Shown here: piece by piece, positions 1 to 5,370 of the stretch
How positions within the stretch are numbered: the stretch's first letter is position 1
Layout: every line of letters begins with the position of its first letter
Assembly: GCA_038526735.1 (NCBI GenBank)
Contig: JBCBGM010000071.1
Span: forward strand, 1-5,916
Source: Rubricella sp038526735
Lineage (GTDB): Bacteria > Pseudomonadota > Alphaproteobacteria > Rhodobacterales > Rhodobacteraceae
DNA length: 5,916 nt
Direction of reading: 5' to 3'
Notes under the pieces: generated by a model
What the model was told of the DNA's origin: nothing
The model's database searches: none
Seen by the model: the letters and a program-made list of their open reading frames with translations, nothing else
Translations under genes and position numbers: made by a program

Positions 1-534
1 GGAGGCCCCCATGGTTGAGCGTGTCGCTGTGCCAGTGGCCGGGTCGATGATCAGGATGTTTGGGCTGCTGCCGGGGATGCCGTAGATCTTTCCATCCGGT
101 CCTAGAACACCGCCAAAGAACTTGTCCTCATCCGAGAGGTCGGCCCCCATCGTTGTCCGCGTTGCAGTGCCGGTGGCCGGGTCGATGATCAAGATGTCAT
201 CGGCAGAGAGGGGCATGCAATAAATCTTGCCGTCGGGGCCCAAAACGCCACCACACCAGTTTACCCCACCAGAGATACTCGCCCCCATCGTCGAGCGGAT
301 CGCGGTGCCCGCTGCGGGATCAATGATCAAGATGTCAGCGCTGTCGCGGGGGATGCCATAGATCTTTCGGTCAGGGGCCAGCACACCGCCCGCCCATTTC
401 GCACTGCCCGAGAGGGACACCCCCATCGATGTGAGGGAGGCGCTGTTGGTCTCTGGATCGATGATCAGGATGTTGTTGCCCGAATAGGGGATGCCATAGA
501 CCTTGCCATCAAGGCCGCTTACCCCTCCGAACCA
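1..534 (-). repeat. 138-bp in-frame tandem repeats (3 full units plus a partial fourth)
   Basis: Units lie at 534-397, 396-259, 258-121 and 120-1 (cut by the window edge). Each is exactly 138 bases (46 codons) with no length change. Similarity is strongest in the segments encoding GKIYGIP and ILIIDP. The DNA is diverged between units but still visibly repeated, for example GATCAAGATGTC near 187 and again near 325. Confidence 0.9.
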
Positions 535-723
535 GTTGCTCGCGCCGCTGATCGACAGGCCCCAATCGGTGAGGCTGGCGTTTGAGAGGGCAGGCTTGGC
601 AGCAAGACCCGCGAGATAAGACGCCTGAAAGCCGGGCCAGAACGCCGCTCCGACATTCGAGAACAAGAGGGTGTCCGATGACGTGGCGGACAGATTGGAT
701 ACTGAAAGACTGAGACCAAGCAC
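1..723 (-). CDS. 46-residue tandem-repeat protein, probable beta-propeller (partial, C-terminus outside window)
   Basis: The open frame starts at GTG (723-721) and stays open to base 1, giving 241 visible codons. GGGAG at 735-731 lies 7 bases before the GTG, and an in-frame TAA at 738-736 excludes a longer start. Residues 64-109, 110-155 and 156-201 are three complete 46-residue units, and a fourth begins at 202. The unit reads W-x-GGV-L-x-PDGKIYGIP, then D-ILIIDP-x-TGTA, then R-x-TMGA-x-LS. Residues 48-63 resemble only the tail of a unit (SLTDWGLSISG against SLTSMGVSLSG). Regular Trp/Gly-rich units with a GKIYGIP strand and an ILIIDP strand suggest beta-propeller blades; this is inference. 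The N-terminus has no clear signal peptide. Two units depart from consensus (SGLDGKV in the first, IYCMP plus an extra Cys in the third). Function is unknown; a phage or surface structural protein is an alternative to a ligand-binding propeller. Confidence 0.85.
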   Translation of the reverse strand, partial: MLGLSLSVSNLSATSSDTLLFSNVGAAFWPGFQASYLAGLAAKPALSNASLTDWGLSISGASNWFGGVSGLDGKVYGIPYSGNNILIIDPETNSASLTSMGVSLSGSAKWAGGVLAPDRKIYGIPRDSADILIIDPAAGTAIRSTMGASISGGVNWCGGVLGPDGKIYCMPLSADDILIIDPATGTATRTTMGADLSDEDKFFGGVLGPDGKIYGIPGSSPNILIIDPATGTATRSTMGAS

Positions 724-881
724 GATGCCTCTCCCTTAAGAGTTGCGGTTGATACGCTCATTGCGGTGAAGCCCCGCGCTCTATGCGCAAGTGGTTAACC
801 AACCGTAGACAAAGCTGTGGGGAACGGTGGGGCTTGTGAAAGGCGTGTTGCGTGGTGGGTGCAGAGCGCCTCCGAGCGCTC
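724..881. other. Intergenic region between VIT gene and repeat-protein gene
   Basis: These 158 bases hold the hairpin after the VIT stop (863-882), a perfect 10-bp palindrome TGGTTAACCA at 792-801, and the RBS of the repeat-protein gene. A promoter for that gene is expected here, but I see no convincing -35/-10 pair: TTGTCT near 807-812 has no good -10 at the right distance. Confidence 0.5.
728..735 (-). promoter_or_regulatory. Ribosome binding site of the repeat-protein gene
   Basis: GGGAGAGG on the minus strand sits 4-11 bases upstream of the GTG at 723, with GGGAG at 7-base spacing. It supports GTG as the start, since an in-frame stop lies directly upstream (738-736). Confidence 0.7.
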
Positions 882-882
882 T
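863..882 (-). terminator. Hairpin at the end of the metal-transport operon (possible terminator)
   Basis: AGAGCGC (863-869) and GCGCTCT (876-882) form a perfect 7-bp GC-rich stem with a 6-base loop, placed directly at the VIT stop codon. No T-run follows on the minus strand, so it is not a classical intrinsic terminator. It may be a weak terminator or an mRNA 3' stabiliser. Confidence 0.4.
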
Positions 883-1595
883 TACAGCACGAGCCCACCC
901 ACAAGCGTCCCCGCCGCAAATGTCGCCGCCATGGCAACCCCGCCCCAGATTGCCGTGCGTAGGATTGCGCGCAGCACCGGCGCCCCGCCTGTGCGGGCGC
1001 CGAGTGCGCCTAGAACGATGAGTGCGATCAACGTCGCCACCAACACGCTTGCGACGATCAAGCCGGGAGGGGCAAAAACTGCGGCTGCGAGGGGCAGCAT
1101 GGCCGCGCATGCAAACGCAGACCCAGAGGTGAGGGCCGCGCGTTTAGGGCTGGCGGAGTGCAGGTCCAAGAGGCCCACCTCGTCACGCAGATGCGCCTCA
1201 AGCACGCCGTTTGCTGTTAGCTCATGCGCGACCTGGTTCGCGGTCTCAGCGCTCAAACCCCGCGCGCGCCAGATCGCGGCCATTTCTTCAAACTCGCCTT
1301 CGGGGTCGTCTTCGAGGGCGCGGGTTTCGCGCTCGATCTCGGCACGCTCGATATCGGCTTGAGAAGACACAGAAATATACTCGCTCGCGGCAATCGACAT
1401 CGCCCCGGCAACGACACCCGCAATGCCTGTTGCGAGCACGATATCGGCGGTCGATACCGCTGCTGCAACACCGATCAGAAGCGAGGAGATAGAGACGATC
1501 CCGTCCGTCGCCCCCAAAACCGCCGCCCGCAGCCAATGGCTGCGGCCGAGGCGATGGGGATCATCAGGATGCGTCGCTGCGAATGTCTCGGTCAT
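882..1595 (-). CDS. VIT1/CCC1-family Fe(II)/Mn(II) transporter
   Basis: A 237-residue inner-membrane protein of the vacuolar iron transporter family, which moves Fe(II) or Mn(II) out of the cytoplasm, probably as proton antiport. About five membrane helices are visible: roughly 23-46, 52-74, 155-175, 178-200 and 212-235. Helix 1 carries the family signature GATDGIVS with Asp31, equivalent to the conserved proton/metal Asp of VIT1. Helix 2 has GAMSIAASEYISVSSQ with Met66. Between helices 2 and 3 an acidic stretch (residues 83-104, ten Glu) corresponds to the cytoplasmic metal-binding domain. The frame is open back to an ATG at 1739, but that would add a low-complexity polar leader and overlap the permease gene by 38 bases. 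The ATG at 1595 gives the usual family N-terminus, although it lacks a clear Shine-Dalgarno. No ferritin-like N-terminal domain is present, unlike MbfA. The gene lies 106 bases after the importer genes and may be co-transcribed. Confidence 0.92.
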   Translation of the reverse strand: MTETFAATHPDDPHRLGRSHWLRAAVLGATDGIVSISSLLIGVAAAVSTADIVLATGIAGVVAGAMSIAASEYISVSSQADIERAEIERETRALEDDPEGEFEEMAAIWRARGLSAETANQVAHELTANGVLEAHLRDEVGLLDLHSASPKRAALTSGSAFACAAMLPLAAAVFAPPGLIVASVLVATLIALIVLGALGARTGGAPVLRAILRTAIWGGVAMAATFAAGTLVGGLVL

Positions 1596-1701
1596 TGAGC
1601 GGTGAGGGTCTGTGCTGTTTTGAAGTGGTTTTGAGAGACCTAACCGATCGGCATTTCGCTGGCCAGTGTTAGGGCGCTTGTTGGGCAGGTTTTGCGGGCG
1701 C
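1596..1701. other. Gap between second permease and VIT gene
   Basis: This is the only sizeable gap in the otherwise overlapping cluster. On the minus strand it has two TCAAAAC heptamers (1634-1628 and 1623-1617) exactly 11 bases apart. I see no strong terminator and no convincing sigma70 promoter, so either read-through or a separate weak promoter is possible. Neither copy of the operator element found before the importer occurs here. Confidence 0.45.
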
Positions 1702-2604
1702 TCACCGCTCTGTTGCGGGCGCGGGTGTGTTTTGCTCAACAGCTGCTCCGCGCTGCTGCCTGAGGCGCATCAAAAAGCGGCTGACAAGAGCCACCACACC
1801 AAACATCAGGCCATAAAAAACTGCCATCGCGGCGGAGGTGCCGGTGTCGAGGGCATAAGCCGTCCAAAACCCTGCGAGCGCACCCGTCACAGCGAAAAGC
1901 GCCGTGAGCGCAAGCATCCAGGAGAGACGAGTGGAGATCAGATGCGCCGTTGCGGCGGGCACAACCAGCAAAGAGATTACGAGGATCGCCCCCACGGCCT
2001 TAAACGCTGCCACCACCGTGACCGAGACAAGAAACATGAAAGCCGTGTTCAGAACGCGCGAGCGTATCCCTAGCACATCCGCAAACTGCCGGTCGAAGGT
2101 GGTGAGCTTCAGCCGTGTGTAGAACGCGGCGATGAAGGCGGCGTTCACCGCCAAGACGGCGAGCATCGTGTAGAGGTACTGAGGCCCGATATTCACGCCG
2201 TTTATGATCAGCGCAGGAAACACCGAGAGGTTCAGATCGCCCACAAGAACGGCGTTTGTATCAAGATGGACATGCTGCAAGTCCATGCTCACCAGAATGA
2301 TCCCGCCCGCAAACAGTGCCGGAAAGATAAGCCCTTGCGGCGCATCTCCGGCCAGAAGCCCAGTCTCGGTCAGCCACTCGTTGCCCAAAACCACAAGCAG
2401 GCCAGCGAGTGCGGCGCCGAGGATCAACACCGGAGAGTCGAAGTCGCTCGTCAGCCAGTACCCCACGATGATCCCAGGTAAAACGGCATGGGCGATGCCG
2501 TCCACGATCATCGAGTTCTTGCGCAATACCACAAACACTCCGGGTAATGCGCAGGCCAGCGCCGTGACGCAGGCCAAGAGGACGACGCCGGTGATGTAGC
2601 TCAT
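1702..2604 (-). CDS. troD: Metal ABC transporter permease, second subunit (TroD/SitD type)
   Basis: A 300-residue integral membrane protein of the ABC-3 family, which imports Mn/Zn/Fe. Hydrophobic helices fill most of its length, with a polar tail from about residue 280. Family marks are DGIAHAVLPG (35-44), matching the conserved helix near the permease entry, HVHLDTNAVLVGDL (111-124), typical of the second permease of two-permease systems, and LLVVPAATAHL (212-222). The start is set by an ATGA overlap (2604-2601) with the stop of the first permease, with AGAGG 7 bases upstream; the frame is open further upstream but that part lies inside the preceding gene. It probably forms a heterodimer with the first permease, as in TroCD, SitCD and YfeCD. 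Mn, Fe or Zn as substrate cannot be decided from the permease. Confidence 0.95.
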   Translation of the reverse strand: MSYITGVVLLACVTALACALPGVFVVLRKNSMIVDGIAHAVLPGIIVGYWLTSDFDSPVLILGAALAGLLVVLGNEWLTETGLLAGDAPQGLIFPALFAGGIILVSMDLQHVHLDTNAVLVGDLNLSVFPALIINGVNIGPQYLYTMLAVLAVNAAFIAAFYTRLKLTTFDRQFADVLGIRSRVLNTAFMFLVSVTVVAAFKAVGAILVISLLVVPAATAHLISTRLSWMLALTALFAVTGALAGFWTAYALDTGTSAAMAVFYGLMFGVVALVSRFLMRLRQQRGAAVEQNTPAPATER

Positions 2605-3536
2605 CGGTCTGCCTCTGGGTTGACGAGGGCGCGTTTCAGCGAGTGCCGGGCTTCGGCGCGATGCAGCGCCGCCCGCACGATGCTGCGTTTTGGGGATGCG
2701 ATGAGGGAGATCAGAAAGATCGCAAAGAGCACCAGGCAGATCACTGGCCCGGTCGGCACGTTGCCGAGCGAGATCGAGAGATACGCGCCCAGCCCGCTGC
2801 CCAATCCTCCAAACACGGCTGAGAGGGCTACCATGCTGGGGAGGGTGTTTGTCCATTGCCGTGCAGCCGCTGGCGGGGTGACGACGAAGGCCACCATCAA
2901 CACAAAGCCCACCGCCTTCACCCCGATGACGATCGCGACAACAATTGTGGAGAACATTAGCGTATCAATGATGCGCGCCCGAAAGCCGAGCATGTTTGAC
3001 AGAACCGGATCAAAGGTGCGCAGCGCAAACTCTTTCCAGAACACCAACATCACCGCCAAAGCAGCGGCGCCCACCGCGATGCTGGTGATGAGATCAGCCT
3101 GAGTGATGCTGGCGGCGTTGCCAAACAAGTAGTCCTCAATCCCGCCTTTGCCGGGCAGGGGGGCGTTGGCGATGAACCGTAACAGAAGCATCCCAAAGCC
3201 AAAAAACGTGGTCATCGAAATGGCCATCGCGGTGTCGATGGCGATTTTGGTTTGGGCGGCAACGATGTTGGCAAAAAGCGCTGCCAGCGTGCCGGTGACG
3301 ACGGCGCCAATGACCAAGAGCAGCATGCTGCGCCCGTTCACTCCAAACACCATCACGGCCATCAAAAACGCCAGCAGGGCACCGGGCAGGGCGGCATGGC
3401 CGATGACATCGCTGATGAGGGATTGCTTGCGCAGATAGGCAAAGGCCCCAAGCGCGCCCGCGACCACGCCGATGACGGTCGTCCCGAAAAACACCATCCG
3501 AAAGATGTGGTTGCCGAAAAACTCGAACGGGTCCAT
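2601..3536 (-). CDS. troC: Metal ABC transporter permease, first subunit (TroC/SitC type)
   Basis: A 311-residue ABC-3 family membrane protein with eight or nine hydrophobic helices, the first around residues 13-35 and the last around 262-281, then a basic polar tail of about 30 residues. Conserved family segments are SDVIGHAALPG (42-52), DYLFGNAASIT (135-145), LRTFDPVLSNMLGF (172-185) and VKAVGFVLMVAFVVTPPAAA (206-225). The chosen ATG at 3536 begins MDPFEFFGNHIF, 7 bases after the ATPase stop. A longer frame from 3644 would run inside the ATPase gene with a non-hydrophobic, Arg-rich leader and is rejected. The Shine-Dalgarno is weak, so translation may be coupled to the ATPase. Together with the second permease it should form the membrane channel served by the ATPase. 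Confidence 0.95.
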   Translation of the reverse strand: MDPFEFFGNHIFRMVFFGTTVIGVVAGALGAFAYLRKQSLISDVIGHAALPGALLAFLMAVMVFGVNGRSMLLLVIGAVVTGTLAALFANIVAAQTKIAIDTAMAISMTTFFGFGMLLLRFIANAPLPGKGGIEDYLFGNAASITQADLITSIAVGAAALAVMLVFWKEFALRTFDPVLSNMLGFRARIIDTLMFSTIVVAIVIGVKAVGFVLMVAFVVTPPAAARQWTNTLPSMVALSAVFGGLGSGLGAYLSISLGNVPTGPVICLVLFAIFLISLIASPKRSIVRAALHRAEARHSLKRALVNPEADR

Positions 3537-3543
3537 CGACGGG

Positions 3544-4293
3544 CTACTCAGCCGCCGCCAGAAAGACCTCTGCGCCACTGCCCGCGTCATAGGTCGCGCG
3601 GATGTTTTCGGTGGTGAAGACTTTAGGGCCCGGCCCCATCGCAACGATGCTTTTGTTGAGCAATGTCACGTGGTCACAAAAATCGAGCACGCTGCCCAGA
3701 TGGTGGTGCACAATCACCACCGTCTTGCCTGCCGCGCTGAGGTGCACAAGCACCTCGATCATCGCGTCTTGGCTGATGGCGTCGATGCCTTGGAATGGCT
3801 CATCCATGAAATAGAGGTCTGGCGCTTGCACGAGCGCTCTCGCCAGAAACGCCCGCTGACGTTGCCCGCCAGAAAGCTCTCCGATTTGCCGAGTGGCCAG
3901 ATCCTGCATGCCAGTCTGCTCAAGGGCTGCCATCGCCCGCGCGCGTTCGGCTTTGCCAGGGCGCTTGATCCAGCCAAGCTCGCCGTAGGTGCCCATGAGG
4001 GCGAGATCGAGTACTGTCGTCGGAAAATCCCAATCCACGCTTGCAGATTGCGGCATGTAGCCGATGCGGTTCCGGGTTTTGCTGAGCGGCTGCCCAAAGA
4101 ACTCCGCACTGCCCGCCAGAGGCTTCACGAGCCCGAGCATCGATTTGATCAGGGTCGATTTGCCAGCGCCGTTCGGGCCGACAATGCCCATCACACTGCC
4201 CACCGGGACCTGAAAATCCACATGCCGCAGGACCGGCTCTGCGCGGTAGGCAACAGAGAGGTTTCGGCTTTCACAGGCGAGGGGGGTGGTCAT
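3544..4293 (-). CDS. troB: Metal ABC transporter ATP-binding protein (TroB/MntB type)
   Basis: The cytoplasmic ATPase that powers metal import, 249 residues from the ATG at 4293. Counting from that ATG, it has Walker A GPNGAGKST (39-47), a Q-loop in GYMPQSASVDWDFP (Gln82), the ABC signature LSGGQRQR (140-147), Walker B LYFMDEP with catalytic Glu165, a D-loop GIDA, and the switch His in VIVHHHL (first His 196). MPQxxxVDWDFPxTV is characteristic of the Mn/Zn/Fe importer branch. The start overlaps the stop of the binding-protein gene by one base (TGATG), and AGGGG lies 5 bases before it. A GTG one codon earlier (4296) is also in frame but too close to that Shine-Dalgarno. The switch segment reads HHHL where relatives usually have HHDL. 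Confidence 0.97.
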   Translation of the reverse strand: MTTPLACESRNLSVAYRAEPVLRHVDFQVPVGSVMGIVGPNGAGKSTLIKSMLGLVKPLAGSAEFFGQPLSKTRNRIGYMPQSASVDWDFPTTVLDLALMGTYGELGWIKRPGKAERARAMAALEQTGMQDLATRQIGELSGGQRQRAFLARALVQAPDLYFMDEPFQGIDAISQDAMIEVLVHLSAAGKTVVIVHHHLGSVLDFCDHVTLLNKSIVAMGPGPKVFTTENIRATYDAGSGAEVFLAAAE

Positions 4294-5186
4294 CACATCC
4301 CCTGACCAAGCGCGGATGAGACGGCGCGCGCGTTGTGCAAAAAGACCTCCAGGTATTCATCCACGTCCTCTGCCGCCCCCAGCGAGTCTGCAAAGAGCTC
4401 ATCGGCGGAGATTTGCACCTCCCACCCAAGCGATTGAACCGCCTCTTGCAGGCTGATGATCGCCTGCGGATTGGCCTGATTGTCTTGGAAGATGACCGGC
4501 ACCTTATTGTCCGCAATAAACTGCGCCAATTCGGCCAGCTGCGCCGGGCTCATCTCCGCTTCGGTCGAGACGAAATCGGTCGCCCGCACTTCAAGGCCAT
4601 AAACGTCCCCAAAATACTCAAACGCATCATGGCCCGTGATCAAGACACTGCCCTGCGGGATCGACGCCATCATCGCGGTCGCCTCCGCATCTGCCGCGCG
4701 AATGTCAGCGATATAGGCTTTAGCGTTGGCGATGTAGGTGTTGGCGTTGTCCGGGTCGATCTCGGCCAGATGGTCAGCCACCTCACCCATGACCAACGAC
4801 CAGGCGATGGGGCTGTTCCAGACATGCGGATCGCTCAGGTCATCCTCCCAAGGCAACAACATCGCTGCCGGGAGGGTTTCAGCCGTCGCGAGCGCTTTGT
4901 CTCCGAGGCTTTTGAGCAGATCCTCCATCCGGGCCTCCAAGAAGAGGCCATTCCACACCACCGCATCGGCAGACTGGATCTGCTGGATGTCTCTGGTGGA
5001 GGGTTGGTAGGTGTGCGGGTCGCCGCCGGGGCCCACCATCGTGATCACCTCGGCGTCGGGCGCGATCTTAGTGACCGCATCCCCCAAATATCCGGTGGTT
5101 GCGTAGACGGTGATGTCGGCCAGCGCAGTGGTGGCTGGCAGAATTAGGACGAGGGCCGCGCCAAGCGTTGTCTGAGAAAATCGCAC
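4293..5186 (-). CDS. troA: Periplasmic metal-binding protein of ABC importer (TroA/ZnuA cluster A-I family)
   Basis: A 297-residue solute-binding protein that captures a divalent transition metal in the periplasm and hands it to the permeases. A signal peptide is clear: a basic residue, a hydrophobic core (9-20) and ATTALA followed by Asp24, so cleavage is probably after Ala23. There is no lipobox Cys. Predicted ligands by family alignment are His58 (GGDPHTYQPS), His121 (SDPHVWNSP), His186 (TGHDAFEYFG) and Asp267 (ELFADSLG). His at the third position resembles TroA and ZnuA, whereas PsaA and MntC carry Glu. The loop between the first two ligands is short and acidic, without the His-rich stretch of ZnuA. 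The start is GTG; GGAG at 5197-5194 lies 7 bases upstream. It is the first gene of the cluster, behind the promoter and operator elements described at 5244-5292. Metal specificity (Mn, Zn or Fe) remains open. Confidence 0.94.
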   Translation of the reverse strand: MRFSQTTLGAALVLILPATTALADITVYATTGYLGDAVTKIAPDAEVITMVGPGGDPHTYQPSTRDIQQIQSADAVVWNGLFLEARMEDLLKSLGDKALATAETLPAAMLLPWEDDLSDPHVWNSPIAWSLVMGEVADHLAEIDPDNANTYIANAKAYIADIRAADAEATAMMASIPQGSVLITGHDAFEYFGDVYGLEVRATDFVSTEAEMSPAQLAELAQFIADNKVPVIFQDNQANPQAIISLQEAVQSLGWEVQISADELFADSLGAAEDVDEYLEVFLHNARAVSSALGQGM

Positions 5187-5193
5187 GTCAAAG

Positions 5194-5197
5194 CTCC
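5194..5197 (-). promoter_or_regulatory. Ribosome binding site deciding a GTG start
   Basis: GGAG on the minus strand lies 7 bases upstream of the GTG at 5186. It supports this GTG, which also opens a complete signal peptide. Confidence 0.7.
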
Positions 5198-5212
5198 GAG
5201 TGTAGAGACCAA

Positions 5213-5225
5213 GGGCGAGTCGCCC
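5213..5225 (-). other. Small hairpin in the 5' leader of the metal-transport mRNA
   Basis: GGGCG and CGCCC arms form a perfect 5-bp stem around a 3-base loop, inside the roughly 50-base leader predicted from the promoter. It leaves the ribosome binding site free. It is short, so it may be incidental or a 5' stability element. Confidence 0.35.
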
Positions 5226-5243
5226 GTGTGTCTTGTTACCCAG

Positions 5244-5271
5244 AAGATATTGCGAAGCATTCTCATGTCAA
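5244..5271 (-). promoter_or_regulatory. Sigma70-type promoter of the metal importer genes
   Basis: On the minus strand a perfect -35 TTGACA (5271-5266) is followed by a 16-base spacer and a -10 TATCTT (5249-5244, four of six consensus bases). Transcription would start near 5237, giving a leader of about 50 bases. The spacer coincides exactly with one copy of the operator-like repeat. This is the only good promoter I see in the window. Confidence 0.65.
5250..5265 (-). promoter_or_regulatory. Operator-like dyad, proximal copy (inside the promoter spacer)
   Basis: The minus strand reads TGAGAATGCTTCGCAA. Its core TGAGAAT-G-CTTCGCA is an imperfect 7-1-7 inverted repeat with five of seven positions paired, the geometry of Fur-superfamily boxes. 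It fills the whole 16-base space between -35 and -10, so a bound protein would block RNA polymerase. Which regulator binds (Fur, Mur, Irr or Zur) is not resolved. Confidence 0.6.
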
Positions 5272-5276
5272 TGAAC

Positions 5277-5292
5277 TTGCGAGGCATTCTCA
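5277..5292 (-). promoter_or_regulatory. Operator-like dyad, distal copy (upstream of -35)
   Basis: The minus strand reads TGAGAATGCCTCGCAA, differing from the proximal copy at one of 16 positions. It ends 5 bases before the -35 and is 27 bases from the proximal copy, start to start. Two near-identical copies in a 184-base intergenic region argue for a true binding site. Confidence 0.6.
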
Positions 5293-5313
5293 AAAGAGGG
5301 GCTTTGGAGGGTT

Positions 5314-5347
5314 CGCTTTCGAAGGCGATATGGCCCCTTCGAAAGCG
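5314..5347 (-). terminator. 12-bp perfect inverted repeat after the oxygenase gene (possible terminator)
   Basis: CGCTTTCGAAGG (5314-5325) and CCTTCGAAAGCG (5336-5347) are perfect inverted repeats around a 10-base loop, 23 bases after the oxygenase stop. The nearest minus-strand T-run (TTTT at 5296-5293) is about 17 bases beyond the stem, too far for a standard intrinsic terminator. A weaker 5-bp stem (CAACG 5349-5353, CGTTG 5362-5366) lies next to it. Termination of the oxygenase transcript is the likeliest role, but a protein-binding dyad is possible. Confidence 0.45.
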
Positions 5348-5370
5348 TCAACGCCCCTTCCCGTTGCGCA

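Noticed and set aside
1..534. CRISPR-like array
   Set aside because: The periodic 138-base units are in frame and encode a repeated protein motif. There are no short identical repeats with unique spacers.
519..761. Minus-strand frame of 80 codons starting at an ATG at 761
   Set aside because: It is the wrong frame for the repeat-protein gene. The GTG-started frame at 723 has a good ribosome binding site and continues into the repeats, whereas this frame stops at 519.
792..801. TGGTTAACCA palindrome as an operator
   Set aside because: It is a single 10-bp palindrome with no second copy and no convincing promoter beside it, so it is too weak to call.
817..1362. Plus-strand open frame of 181 codons
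   Set aside because: It is antisense to the VIT gene and to its downstream hairpin. It is Ala/Ser/Arg-rich with no motif.
1596..1739. N-terminal extension of the VIT protein from ATG 1739
   Set aside because: The extra 48 residues are polar and low-complexity, overlap the permease gene and are not typical of the family, which starts shortly before the GATDGIVS helix.
2605..2856. N-terminal extension of the second permease
   Set aside because: It lies inside the first permease gene and gives an Arg/Pro-rich soluble leader. The ATGA overlap start fits the family length.
3537..3644. N-terminal extension of the first permease
   Set aside because: It overlaps the end of the ATPase gene and lacks hydrophobic character. 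ATG 3536 gives a normal N-terminus.
3472..4305. Plus-strand open frame of 277 codons
   Set aside because: It is exactly antisense to the ATPase gene, which has all ABC motifs. The translation has no domain-like features and is rich in His/Arg, as expected for a mirror frame of GC-rich coding DNA.
4335..5147. Plus-strand open frame of 270 codons
   Set aside because: It is antisense to the binding-protein gene, with Arg/Gly/Val-rich non-protein-like composition and no recognisable motif.
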